From Thalassomonas viridans (lineage in GTDB: Bacteria; Pseudomonadota; Gammaproteobacteria; Enterobacterales; Alteromonadaceae): 64,000 nt of DNA. The notes below the pieces were generated by a model. That model was not told where the DNA came from. It was given only the letters and a program-made list of their open reading frames with translations, and ran no database searches. Position 1 is the first letter of the stretch. Every line of letters starts with the position of its first letter. Positions 8,503 to 17,350 of the stretch are shown here, in pieces. The DNA is taken from NCBI RefSeq assembly GCF_000948985.2, contig NZ_CP059733.1:4898001-4962000 (forward strand), given 5' to 3'. A program made the translations under genes and the position numbers.

Positions 8503-9836
8503 TTAAACAAAACTCCTGGCTTAGTCATTTTAGAGAAATACAAATAGGCTAGCGTTACCCCGATAGCGGCAATGGCTATGCGGGAAAATAAGGGGAGGTA
8601 TACTACAACAAATGAGAAACAAAATAAAAGAAAAACCCCTGCTAAGTAGTTCTTATCCCAATTGTTAAAAGCCGTATAATACCTGAACAACCAATAAACC
8701 AAAGCATCAAAAACAACAATCGAGATAATGCCGGCAACAACCCCGAATACCTGATAACTAAGACAAACCGCCAGCGCCTTAAGTGGCAACAGAGCCACCA
8801 ATATTTTTACTTTTGTCTTATTCTTATTATTCTGCCCTAAATAGAAAGAAACGGGATCGCGGCAAAAACGCGAAAAGACTAATAATAAGATTAAAGCACA
8901 ACCATAAAAGGGAAAGCCATCAGCCTCCATTCTTCCGCCAAAAAAAGCTAAAAGATATATGTCACTCAGGGCCATCAGCGAAACCGTGAGGAAAAAAGCA
9001 AAACGGCCAGTGTAAACTTCATAGCGGGAAAATAAACCGGCATCCCGCTGCAGCTGATCAAATTTGGGCAGAACAAACTGCTGCAATACCGTGGAAATAA
9101 AAAAGGTTGCGGTGACAAGCCGGACAAAGGCGGAAATAATGGCGATCTCTTGCTCACTTGCTCCCAACCAGTCAAAGACTAAAATATCGACTTGCATAAA
9201 TAAAGAAGCAACAAATGCAGAAACAATAAAATACTTGCCGTGCTTCAATAGGTCCTGGTAAAGCTTGCGGTTACAGCTAAAACTGTGATTAACCGGCATG
9301 CTTTTGCTTAACCGGCCATATAAGATAAAATACACCAGTTTAAGCGTACAAAGAAAGATAAAAAGCTCGGTCAGGGAAAGGGTAAAGGCCAAAGAAAAAT
9401 AATCGGCGGCATAAAGCATGGATATGGCGAAAAACCAAATTAAGCGCTCACTAAGATAAAACAAAGCTTCTTTTTTGTGGTGATGTTCCTGAAAAAGCTG
9501 ATACCGGAAAGAGTTACTTAAAGACTCTATAAAATAGGCGAGTGCAAGCAAGCCGGTTAGCAGCCAAGCTTCCCCCAGAAACACCAAAGGAAGTTGCAAT
9601 ACGAATAATATACACTTCACTCCATTAAGTGATTTGGGCGTTAACTCACCCACTTCCCGATTAAAATAAGTATAAAGTTGCTGTCCGCCTACTTCGACAA
9701 CGCTAAAAATGATCAGCGCATAAGACATGGCAACCGCAAATGCTGCAAAACTATGCGTGCCCCAAAGCGTCGCGATAACAAGAGACAGCAGGAATACATT
9801 GACCTTTTCAAAGGCACGGGCAATAGCAGACAGCAC
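8499..9836 (-). CDS. oligosaccharide flippase (Wzx-like)
   Basis: This 445-residue protein is almost wholly hydrophobic, with about a dozen predicted membrane spans and the short polar loops typical of the MATE-related polysaccharide export family. The role inferred is flipping of undecaprenyl-pyrophosphate-linked repeat units to the periplasmic face. Early features such as AMSYALIIFSVVEVGGQQLYTYFNREVGEL resemble Wzx transmembrane segments 1-2. The start is GTG at 9836, with GAGGAA about eight bases upstream overlapping the end of the wzy-like gene. It is one of two Wzx-type proteins in the window (the other is at 15989-17323), and the two are clearly different proteins. Confidence 0.8.
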   Translation of the reverse strand: MLSAIARAFEKVNVFLLSLVIATLWGTHSFAAFAVAMSYALIIFSVVEVGGQQLYTYFNREVGELTPKSLNGVKCILFVLQLPLVFLGEAWLLTGLLALAYFIESLSNSFRYQLFQEHHHKKEALFYLSERLIWFFAISMLYAADYFSLAFTLSLTELFIFLCTLKLVYFILYGRLSKSMPVNHSFSCNRKLYQDLLKHGKYFIVSAFVASLFMQVDILVFDWLGASEQEIAIISAFVRLVTATFFISTVLQQFVLPKFDQLQRDAGLFSRYEVYTGRFAFFLTVSLMALSDIYLLAFFGGRMEADGFPFYGCALILLLVFSRFCRDPVSFYLGQNNKNKTKVKILVALLPLKALAVCLSYQVFGVVAGIISIVVFDALVYWLFRYYTAFNNWDKNYLAGVFLLFCFSFVVVYLPLFSRIAIAAIGVTLAYLYFSKMTKPGVLFK

Positions 9837-9840
9837 TTGA

Positions 9841-11109
9841 TTATTCCTCGGCTTTTACTTTAGCTACCGGGCTACCATGGTAGGAAGCAACCATCACTAA
9901 TGCCAAAACAAAAGCAGGATAAGTATTCATAAAGATCGGCGTGGTAATTGCGTGCGCAAGCACCAATAAAAACAAAACAAACTGAAACTCTCCCTCACAG
10001 CGATAAACAGTATCGCTTTTCATAGGGGCTTTTATCATTTTATAAAAAAACAAGAAATACAATAACACACCAAAATAGCCAAACTCTCCCAGTAAGCTGG
10101 CAAAATTGCTATCGTAAATTCCTTCCTTATCAACAAAGTACCGGCTATTTTGTAAACCTATCTCCGCATAAACATCGCTGTTATCAGACATGACTGTCCC
10201 GTAAGTGGCAGCCCCGGTACCGAGGGGAAATCTGTCATTTGCCAGCTCAAAAGAAAAGAAGATCATTATGCCTCTGATATATGAAGAGGCAACCGGATCA
10301 TCCACCGTAGATTCAACATTATCTATTGTGATCTCAATAATTTCATCCATGTAATTACTCGACTTCATTGCCAGGGCGGCACAAACCACTAATATGATGG
10401 CGATAACAAATGATTTGAATGAATCCCTCAGCCACCAAAGCACAATAAGAGGTAATAAAATAAGACCGGTACGTGTACTAGCCACAAGAATAAGTACTGA
10501 CGCTATAATTAACAACACAACTTTATTGCTTCTACTGACAGACTTTAAACCACAAATAAAAAGACAGCCCAGTAACGCAAAAGTGGTTCCTAAACTACCG
10601 GTATCCGCCTGTATCCCTATAGGCCGTGCTCCTCCGGAGCGTAGATTGATCGGGGTATCCAGCAGAGTATTGAACCAACTCCCCGTCAAAATATTAATTA
10701 ATAAAAAAAGCACCGTTACCGCTAAAATAAAATAAGCAAATCTTAAACTATATTTAGGCCCAAACAGGGCCCAAAAAAAGGCAAAAAACAACATGTACTT
10801 TAAATGGATAAAAACCTGCAACAATACCGCAGTTAATCCCCGTGAAGAAAGAGCTGGCAAGCTCATGGCAACGAAAAGAACAAACAAAATAAGGTATAAA
10901 ACAAAAATATAACCGATTACTTTATCTGTTCTGCTCTTGTATGCCGTATAAAAAAAAAGCCCAAATAATATTACTTCATCAACAAAACTCGGTATCAGGG
11001 ATAACTTTGTCAGCGGAGCAATAAAAAATAAGCAAACAGCGACAATGAGAGCCAGGGTATATTTATAAAAGGAAAATAAATTACCGAGTTTAGTAACACT
11101 TTCAGTCAT
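9841..11109 (-). CDS. O-antigen/capsule polymerase (Wzy-like)
   Basis: The 422-residue integral membrane protein has about ten to twelve spans and a large periplasmic loop at roughly 255-335, rich in polar residues (SSNYMDEIIEITIDNVESTV onward). This matches the Wzy/WaaL O-antigen ligase-polymerase topology. The conserved arginine before the loop region (LVASTRTGLILLPLIVLWW) is also typical. Because it lies between a Wzz-like and a Wzx-like gene, polymerase is much more likely than ligase. It would join flipped repeat units on the periplasmic face. It starts with ATG at 11109, five bases after the wzz stop. Sequence identity within this family is always low, so the substrate cannot be guessed. 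Confidence 0.75.
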   Translation of the reverse strand: MTESVTKLGNLFSFYKYTLALIVAVCLFFIAPLTKLSLIPSFVDEVILFGLFFYTAYKSRTDKVIGYIFVLYLILFVLFVAMSLPALSSRGLTAVLLQVFIHLKYMLFFAFFWALFGPKYSLRFAYFILAVTVLFLLINILTGSWFNTLLDTPINLRSGGARPIGIQADTGSLGTTFALLGCLFICGLKSVSRSNKVVLLIIASVLILVASTRTGLILLPLIVLWWLRDSFKSFVIAIILVVCAALAMKSSNYMDEIIEITIDNVESTVDDPVASSYIRGIMIFFSFELANDRFPLGTGAATYGTVMSDNSDVYAEIGLQNSRYFVDKEGIYDSNFASLLGEFGYFGVLLYFLFFYKMIKAPMKSDTVYRCEGEFQFVLFLLVLAHAITTPIFMNTYPAFVLALVMVASYHGSPVAKVKAEE

Positions 11110-11114
11110 ATATG

Positions 11115-12005
11115 TTACAGCCTAAAAATTCTGATCGACCATAAAATGAGAATACTGAACAGGGTGCCGAATAAAGTTATCGCAATACAGATAAAAGCTC
11201 TTTTGGGGCCACTTTTTTTGGCCGCCATCATAGGGGATTCAATCACCCTTAAAGCATATTGCTCCCGGGTTTCCGCCAATGCCAATTTTTTATACTGCTC
11301 TTCCATGATCTGTTGCAGAGCAACTTTAACTTCCCTATAGCTTGATTTGGCCAGCTGCTCTTTAAGATATTTAATATTAGATGCCGAATCTTCAGCATCA
11401 CTTTTGCGCAGATAGTTATTAAAATGGAAAATCAGATCTTTTAACACTTTTTCTGAGAACTCAGGTGATAAAGAAGTGTAACTAAGGGATATTAATTTTG
11501 TTTTCCTGTCATAATCAGTTCGAAAACTTTCTTTAAACTTTTCAACCAATTCAGTACCATCAGGAACCAGACTCTGGGGAAATTTATATTCCCTCACCCA
11601 TTGACCGCTCTTAATATCATAGACTTTTTCATCATAAGTAAATTTATCGGTAACAGGGTCATAACTTTCTGCAGCCATGACCTCTTTTTCCAATTGATAG
11701 GTTTTAATAAAGGATGTTAAAAAAGAGGTTGAATTAAGCATTTCTTTTAAAACTTCAGGAGATAAGCCATCCCCGCCAAGAGATACTCCGGCCAAAGACG
11801 CTAATCCTCCCAAACTGGAAAGGGCTCCCCCCATAGATTTTGAACCGGATAAGTTTGAAGCAACTTTACCGCTTGAGGAATATGTATTAGGCAAGCTAAG
11901 GGCATAAACTACTGAAATAGCTGCAAATAGCACTGAAAAAAGAATAATTTTTTTAATATCTTTGATAAACCATTGAAGGATCAAGCCCGGAGTAATCGGA
12001 GACAT
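11115..12005 (-). CDS. Wzz-family chain-length determinant
   Basis: A co-polymerase that sets polymer length in Wzy-dependent pathways. The 296-residue protein has an N-terminal span at about 20-37, a largely helical periplasmic domain, and a C-terminal span (AFICIAITLFGTLFSILILW) preceded by the proline-containing segment ESPMMAAKKSGPK. This is the standard Wzz plan without a kinase domain. A glycine/serine-rich stretch (GGALSSLGGLASLAGVSLGG) follows the first span and is seen in some marine Wzz proteins. I start at the ATG at 12005, which has AAAAGG ten bases upstream; the longer version would need a TTG start without a binding site. It overlaps nothing and is co-directional with wzy. Confidence 0.87.
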   Translation of the reverse strand: MSPITPGLILQWFIKDIKKIILFSVLFAAISVVYALSLPNTYSSSGKVASNLSGSKSMGGALSSLGGLASLAGVSLGGDGLSPEVLKEMLNSTSFLTSFIKTYQLEKEVMAAESYDPVTDKFTYDEKVYDIKSGQWVREYKFPQSLVPDGTELVEKFKESFRTDYDRKTKLISLSYTSLSPEFSEKVLKDLIFHFNNYLRKSDAEDSASNIKYLKEQLAKSSYREVKVALQQIMEEQYKKLALAETREQYALRVIESPMMAAKKSGPKRAFICIAITLFGTLFSILILWSIRIFRL

Positions 12006-12108
12006 CTTTTTAACCTTTTTATTATTAATAATAAAATCACAAAGCAAGCATATTCACAACCTAACTCAATTTAGCCGTGAAGATAAGCCAGAAGTTCACA
12101 TCCAAATG

Positions 12109-13086
12109 TTAATTATTTGCAAATAAAAAATACCAAATAAGGGCAAATACGAGTACAGGAAAAACAATTCCTTTAAAGGATTTCATATAATTCAAAAAGT
12201 ATTGAGAGATACTTTTACTCACATCCCCGGTTTGCAGGTAATTAAGCCGGGCACTGGATAATCCTTTAAAATAACTTGAAAAATAAAACCGTAATTTCAA
12301 CCCGAATAACCCGTAACGACTTGATTTCAACAAATCAGTGAAACTAAAGCTTTCACCTTTAACTTTCTTTTTATAAAACAAGAAATTTTCTTTGTTACGC
12401 ACTTTCATAAGCGCGCCATGCTTTTCCTCAAATATTTCAATTGCCCGAAGCTTATTTTTTAATGAAGAAATACGCTCAATACTATGGTCATCATTGACAA
12501 TATAAGAGGATTTACCGATACGGAAAGCCGGACCGTATTTAGAAATGAGCCGGACCCAAAGATCATGATCTTGTAAAGCAGGAATATTTTCGTCAAATCC
12601 CCCTTCATTCAGCAACCTTTCCCGCCTAACCAAAATTTGATTAGAGCACTGGTTCAAATCGAAGGCATTCGATAGCGAAATCTGTTGATTCTTTTTAAAC
12701 AAGGCTTTCTTATGGGCGCCATAGTTCCAATAATACCCGCTACAAATAAAGGCATAATTATCACTATAAGCAGCAAGCAAGTCTTCTAACCTGTGCGGTA
12801 AAAACTTATCGTCATCATCAAGCCCGGTCACAAGTTCTGTATCCAGGGCTGCAATTGCATTATTTCTCGAACGACAGGCTCCTTGCGGGCTTTCATGGCG
12901 CAAAAAACTTACGCGTTCATCTGTCAGGGAAGACAAATACTGAGAGGTACCATCACTAGAACCGTCATCAACGATAACCAGTTTAAAATTTTGATAGCTC
13001 TGTGCCAGAACAGAGTCAACTGCCTGCTTTAACAGTTCAACCCGATTATGCGTAGGCATATAAATGCCGACCGTTTTATTGTACAT
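12109..13086 (-). CDS. family 2 glycosyltransferase with C-terminal membrane anchor
   Basis: GT-A fold glycosyltransferase: IYMPTHNRVELLKQAVDSVL, then VIVDDGSSDGT, then the metal-binding acidic cluster GLDDDDKFLPHRL and the acceptor-side PALQDHDLWVRL with its catalytic-base-like acid. After the roughly 230-residue catalytic part comes a basic region and one hydrophobic segment at the extreme C terminus (GIVFPVLVFALIWYFLFANN), an unusual tail anchor that would hold it at the inner membrane. I prefer the ATG at 13086; a GTG four codons upstream is possible. Either way it overlaps the end of the upstream glycosyltransferase by about 11-23 bases, implying coupled translation. The sugar donor is unknown. 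Confidence 0.85.
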   Translation of the reverse strand: MYNKTVGIYMPTHNRVELLKQAVDSVLAQSYQNFKLVIVDDGSSDGTSQYLSSLTDERVSFLRHESPQGACRSRNNAIAALDTELVTGLDDDDKFLPHRLEDLLAAYSDNYAFICSGYYWNYGAHKKALFKKNQQISLSNAFDLNQCSNQILVRRERLLNEGGFDENIPALQDHDLWVRLISKYGPAFRIGKSSYIVNDDHSIERISSLKNKLRAIEIFEEKHGALMKVRNKENFLFYKKKVKGESFSFTDLLKSSRYGLFGLKLRFYFSSYFKGLSSARLNYLQTGDVSKSISQYFLNYMKSFKGIVFPVLVFALIWYFLFANN

Positions 13087-14146
13087 GTTTACAACCACTT
13101 GATTGGCGACAATATAGAGCTTTGTATCGACTTTCTATCACGCTAATAACATTACTCAATGAATACTTCCCTGCTCTCTCGACAGCTTTAACCTGCAAAT
13201 CCTGATAATCCGATATAGCTAAATTTAAAGCTTGCTTGATTTTCCCCATGACCTGTTCAATAAGAGCCTCTTCATCAATATTTCTTTGCGCAATAAGATA
13301 TGGACTGTTTTCAAGCTGCTCCAATGAACCATCCGTTTCTGTAGCAATACAGGGTATACCACAAGCATGGGCCTCAGCAATAACCAATCCAAAAGATTCA
13401 TTCCGGGACAGTGAAATCAGGAACCTGGAAGCTTTAACTATATTCGCCAGTTCGGCTGGCGGTTTGCTGCCAAGTAAAGTTAAATTCTTATATTTGTTTG
13501 CACACTGTTGAAGCTGCTCACTCAGTCCCCCGGTACCGACGACACCGAATCGAACATCAGGCATGTTGGCCGTAAGGGTTATCAAGCGATCAACTCCCTT
13601 ATTGTGATCCAGCGTACCAATAAATAAACAGTCAAACTGTTTATTTACCTCATTCTGAGAAAAAGTAAAAACCTCATCATCGAATCCCGCCGATAATATC
13701 GTTTTATTATCCAGTTTTTGAAAAAAACGTTTATACAGGCTGTTAGACGTAAAAAACCAGTGGTTCACAAAACGTGATAAATAGCGATAAGCCCCCCCTG
13801 GCGGTTGATAGGCATAGATATCACTACCATGACAGGTAACTGTTATTTTTACCCTGGGGTTACGCAATAATTTATAAAAAACGCCACAAAGAATTGTCGG
13901 GAAATAAAAGTGCAAATGTATAATATCAACTTTTTTAGCGGATAAAATATAGCGCATAAAAAACTGAAAAAAATACACGGGATATTTAAACACGCGATGG
14001 AGAGTACTGTCACCATTCCAGCTTAAGTAAAAATAATCGATATCAGCCAAATTCTGTCGAAGTCGTTCAACCTGCTTATCGACAAATTGCCCCTGTAATG
14101 GCGCAGAGGGCTTAGGCCCCATGTTGGAAACGATTAAAATATTCAT
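13076..14146 (-). CDS. GT4-type glycosyltransferase
   Basis: A GT-B fold retaining glycosyltransferase of about 356 residues. The N-terminal acceptor domain starts MNILIVSNMGPKPSAPLQGQ and contains HLHFYFP and TVTCHGSDIYAY. The C-terminal donor domain has FIGTLDHNKGVDRLI and the signature ESFGLVIAEAHACGIPCIAT with the two glutamates that bind the nucleotide-sugar phosphate and ribose. The start is set at the ATG at 14146, four bases after the wecG stop. A longer version would overlap wecG by 30 bases and does not match the family N terminus. It probably adds the third or a later sugar of the repeat unit. Confidence 0.87.
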   Translation of the reverse strand: MNILIVSNMGPKPSAPLQGQFVDKQVERLRQNLADIDYFYLSWNGDSTLHRVFKYPVYFFQFFMRYILSAKKVDIIHLHFYFPTILCGVFYKLLRNPRVKITVTCHGSDIYAYQPPGGAYRYLSRFVNHWFFTSNSLYKRFFQKLDNKTILSAGFDDEVFTFSQNEVNKQFDCLFIGTLDHNKGVDRLITLTANMPDVRFGVVGTGGLSEQLQQCANKYKNLTLLGSKPPAELANIVKASRFLISLSRNESFGLVIAEAHACGIPCIATETDGSLEQLENSPYLIAQRNIDEEALIEQVMGKIKQALNLAISDYQDLQVKAVERAGKYSLSNVISVIESRYKALYCRQSSGCKHVQ

Positions 14147-14150
14147 TAGG

Positions 14151-14879
14151 TTAAAGGCGGTTAAGCATGTATAAATAGACATATTTAAACAATTTAAATT
14201 GTCTAAAAACCCTTTTCGGCTCGGCTAACAGCCGGTATAACCATTCAACGTTACATTTAACCCAAAGCGCCGGAGCTCTTTTAACATGTCCGGCAAGGAC
14301 ATCGAAGCTCCCCCCAACTCCCATATAAAACACCTTAGGGTGTATCTGTTGCAACCGTTTAATTAATTTTTCCTGTCTTGGCGAACCTTGGGCAACAATA
14401 ACAATTTGCGCCTCATGCTTTTCTATAGCATTAATGACTACTTGCTCATCCGAAAAATATCCATCCATATAATGAACAACGTTAATTCCCCGGTTCAATA
14501 ATATCTCGGCGCTTTTTTCGACGACTTCCGCTCTGGCGCCGACAAGCAAAACCTTTGAGTGATAATCTTTCGAACGGTTTAACACATCCAGCCAAAGCTC
14601 ACAACCGGCGATTTTAACCAACTTACGATCTAATTTTCTTTCCAATGCCTTAACCACACCTACACCGTCGGCATAAGTAATGGTTGCTTCATTTAAAATT
14701 GCTTTTGTTTCTTCATCTTCCAGACTTTTAAGTACCTTTTCCGGGTTGACGGCAACAGCCATACCCGGACGAATTTCCCCGTCTGAGCTAAAGACGCAAT
14801 TAAGAAGCTCACCAACGGAAGCAAAAGGATGTACTTTAACGCCGGCAATTTCTACCGGCGTAATATTCATATCAGTCAT
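14151..14879 (-). CDS. wecG: WecG/TagA/CpsF-family glycosyltransferase (probable ManNAcA transferase)
   Basis: CAZy GT26 member of 242 residues (E. coli WecG 246). In ECA synthesis WecG adds ManNAcA to GlcNAc-PP-undecaprenol on the cytosolic membrane face. Conserved stretches are VAVNPEKVL, TYADGVGVVKAL, VAQGSPRQEKLI and the highly characteristic YMGVGGSFDVLAGHVKRAP. The aromatic/basic C terminus (EWLYRLLAEPKRVFRQFKLFKY) matches WecG membrane association. The presence of wecA, wecB and wecC in the same locus makes the ManNAcA donor specificity likely. It is the first gene of the operon running down to the pyruvyl transferase; the 238 bases upstream carry only a weak TAGAAT -10-like site near 14984-14989. 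Confidence 0.87.
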   Translation of the reverse strand: MTDMNITPVEIAGVKVHPFASVGELLNCVFSSDGEIRPGMAVAVNPEKVLKSLEDEETKAILNEATITYADGVGVVKALERKLDRKLVKIAGCELWLDVLNRSKDYHSKVLLVGARAEVVEKSAEILLNRGINVVHYMDGYFSDEQVVINAIEKHEAQIVIVAQGSPRQEKLIKRLQQIHPKVFYMGVGGSFDVLAGHVKRAPALWVKCNVEWLYRLLAEPKRVFRQFKLFKYVYLYMLNRL

Positions 14880-15117
14880 ATCATCTTAGTATTGGAAAAA
14901 CAGTAATCATCACACGGGACCGTCCGGCTTTTACATCCCGCAAAGCAAAGAGCGGCAATAACTCCCTGAAATTAAGGGGGCAAATTCTACCACATCAGTT
15001 ATTAATAATAAAAACAAATTAATAGCTGTGATAAAGCAAACTCACGGTAAGACCAAGAATAAAGTCATCACCCTTAACAATAAAACCCTATATCAGGCGA
15101 CCTGTACAATATAAAAA

Positions 15118-15972
15118 TTATCCTTGAGTCCTGGAATATTTGACCATTAAACTTTCCAGCTCTTGCTCGTTAAAAAAATGTCGGGAAAATTTATCATTGA
15201 ATATTTTGTTTAGTTGTTGTTTATCAGGCTGATAATCCAGTAAAAATTGCTGATAAACTTCTGCATACCATTTTCGCTCTGCCACATTGCGACTTAGTAA
15301 TTCAACAGGCTGGGCACAAAACTGCTCTAACATGTCCCCACAAAGCGCTAGCTTATCGGTGCGAATACATAATAATTCTATATTACCCTGGATAATATGA
15401 ACGAAACCTTGATCAGTATTAAAAGGGTACTTATAAATATCTATCCCTGTCATGGGCAGGAATTCTCGTTCAAACCAGTTTAACGGGTAGCTATGATTAA
15501 ACTCTTGATTAAACACTTCCAACAATAAATCCGCATCCTGGGTACGTGTTGCAAGGGGCTTCGATCGGCTGTTAACACAATTTGTGTAGGCTGAAAATAA
15601 ATAAGCATCCAAATCGTGAAAGAACATTGAGACATTTCGTGCTACCGGCTCCCGGACTAAAGTAATGATCTTAGTTCTCTTACGTTGTTTAAATGTCCGC
15701 CGCAGCAGATAATTCACAAATTCTTGCCTGGCACGGTAGAGAATATGCCGAATACCGAACTTGGCCAATCCCTGCAAACGGACAGGGCAGGTATGATTTT
15801 TCGAATAAAAGGCATGCACATGTACGCCATTTACCAGAGAGTGCTCTAATGATGTAGAACCTACCTTACCCATCTGATAGATAAATATGGCATCCTCCGC
15901 TTTATAACGGTCAATTAAACGCAGGTAAGCGTTAAAGTAAGACTTAAATGCCTTTATTTTTTTTATTAGCAA
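15118..15972 (-). CDS. putative capsular polysaccharide synthesis protein (NKWYS family, sulfotransferase-like)
   Basis: The 284-residue protein has the P-loop-like 5'-phosphosulfate site YQMGKVGSTSLE at 32-43 and the 3'-phosphate site LVREPVARNVSMFF at about 105-118, as in PAPS-dependent sulfotransferases. A NVAERKWYAEVY motif near 229-240 fits the Pfam NKWYS family, named as a capsular polysaccharide synthesis protein. Transfer of sulfate to a glycan is inferred; direct evidence for this family is sparse. The start is TTG at 15972 with a weak AGAGTGAA upstream, as no ATG precedes the first motif. It follows the second Wzx gene by 16 bases and ends its operon; wecG begins 238 bases further on. 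Confidence 0.72.
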   Translation of the reverse strand: MLIKKIKAFKSYFNAYLRLIDRYKAEDAIFIYQMGKVGSTSLEHSLVNGVHVHAFYSKNHTCPVRLQGLAKFGIRHILYRARQEFVNYLLRRTFKQRKRTKIITLVREPVARNVSMFFHDLDAYLFSAYTNCVNSRSKPLATRTQDADLLLEVFNQEFNHSYPLNWFEREFLPMTGIDIYKYPFNTDQGFVHIIQGNIELLCIRTDKLALCGDMLEQFCAQPVELLSRNVAERKWYAEVYQQFLLDYQPDKQQLNKIFNDKFSRHFFNEQELESLMVKYSRTQG

Positions 15973-15988
15973 TACTATTCACTCTCTA

Positions 15989-17323
15989 TTAAAACAAGCG
16001 GATATTCAGCTTTTTATACACTTGCCACAAGCCAAGCACATTATTAAAAGTCATAGCAAAAAACACGGCAATAGCAGCGCCGAAGGCTCCCAGTGGCGGT
16101 ATCAAAAAGACAGATGTAGATACCAGGATCGCGACTGCCACAGTCAGATTCTTGCGTTGACTGCGTTCAAAGCCGGACATGACCAGTAACTGCCCCACAG
16201 AGCCCACTGCAACTTTAACGAACTGCGCGGCGATAAGCAGCCTGAGCACCTTAACTGCCGGCTGCAGTTCAGCCCCGAACAAGCATAAGATCTCCTTCGC
16301 AAAAATAAACACGAACACCATAAAGGGGGTAGTCAACAATAACATTATCCCCGTAGAAGAACGATAAACATTTTGTAAACGGCTGTCTTGCTCACCCGCT
16401 TTTAACTCTGCAAATTTGGGGGACAAGATGCCATTGACCGCAAGGAGCACAAAAGCAACTAATGACGCAATACGGTTAGCGACGGCAAAATAAGTAACCT
16501 GCTCAGGAGTTGAAAAAAAGCCGGTAAAAAGCTGGGCTCCCTGCCCCATTACAATAGACAAGCAGGCAACCCCCCACAAAGACATGCTGCTGCGCCACAA
16601 CTTTACTTTAGTATCCGTTGCAGGGATCCTAATCTTGCACCTATCACCTTTTCTTTGATGCTTTTGCCAAAAAAAACAGCCCAGCAAAACCGCGAAAAGA
16701 CTGACAGCTAAATAAGTCATTAAGGCCTGTTTGAGTTCAATCTGCCCCAAAGCAAAAATAACGAACAATAACCCCGCCAGGTTCAACGGCCGTTCCACGC
16801 CATTTAAAAATGCAAAAGTAAAAATTCGCTTCATCCCCTGGAAGCTTTGCTGTATAACCGTAAATAAATTACTCAAAGGTAGCACCAGACAGGCAATAAG
16901 CAAGGGCATTAAATAACCGTCGTCGTCAAAAATCTGAGCATAAAAAAGTTTACAAGAAACATACAGGAGCCCGGACATGAGTAAGGAAGCGCACAAAACC
17001 CAGCGGCAGGCCCAGGTAAAAATCAAATTAACCCTGTCCCTTTCTTCACCGGCATTGGCAACCGCCATAAAACGAACAATAGCCTGATCCAGGCCTAACC
17101 GGGAGATACTGCCAAGCAAGGCTAACGCCGCTAACATAAAAAAGTAATATCCCGCCGCTGTAGTGCCTAAAGAGCGGGTAATCACCACACTAACCAAAAA
17201 ACCGGCAACGGCGGCAAGTACTTTAAAAATAAAAATAATCACCGACGCCGACAATATTTCTTTATTATCCGGGCTTTTCCACAGCTGTGATGGCAATAAC
17301 CTTATTTTATTAATCAAATTCAT
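15989..17323 (-). CDS. second polysaccharide flippase (Wzx-like)
   Basis: A 444-residue multi-span membrane protein of the polysaccharide biosynthesis/flippase family. Features are an N-terminal amphipathic stretch, then VIIFIFKVLAAVAGFLVSVV, the loop VITRSLGTTAAGYYFFMLA (a common Wzx motif around the first cytosolic loop), and SRLGLDQAIVRFMA. About twelve to fourteen spans follow. It is flanked by two sulfotransferase-like genes, so it may flip a sulfated unit. The start is taken as ATG at 17323; a TTG six codons earlier is possible. It is not a duplicate of the flippase at 8499-9836, since the sequences differ throughout. Confidence 0.82.
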   Translation of the reverse strand: MNLINKIRLLPSQLWKSPDNKEILSASVIIFIFKVLAAVAGFLVSVVITRSLGTTAAGYYFFMLAALALLGSISRLGLDQAIVRFMAVANAGEERDRVNLIFTWACRWVLCASLLMSGLLYVSCKLFYAQIFDDDGYLMPLLIACLVLPLSNLFTVIQQSFQGMKRIFTFAFLNGVERPLNLAGLLFVIFALGQIELKQALMTYLAVSLFAVLLGCFFWQKHQRKGDRCKIRIPATDTKVKLWRSSMSLWGVACLSIVMGQGAQLFTGFFSTPEQVTYFAVANRIASLVAFVLLAVNGILSPKFAELKAGEQDSRLQNVYRSSTGIMLLLTTPFMVFVFIFAKEILCLFGAELQPAVKVLRLLIAAQFVKVAVGSVGQLLVMSGFERSQRKNLTVAVAILVSTSVFLIPPLGAFGAAIAVFFAMTFNNVLGLWQVYKKLNIRLF

Positions 17324-17350
17324 AGGCCATGCAAAAGTCAAAAAGTCAAT

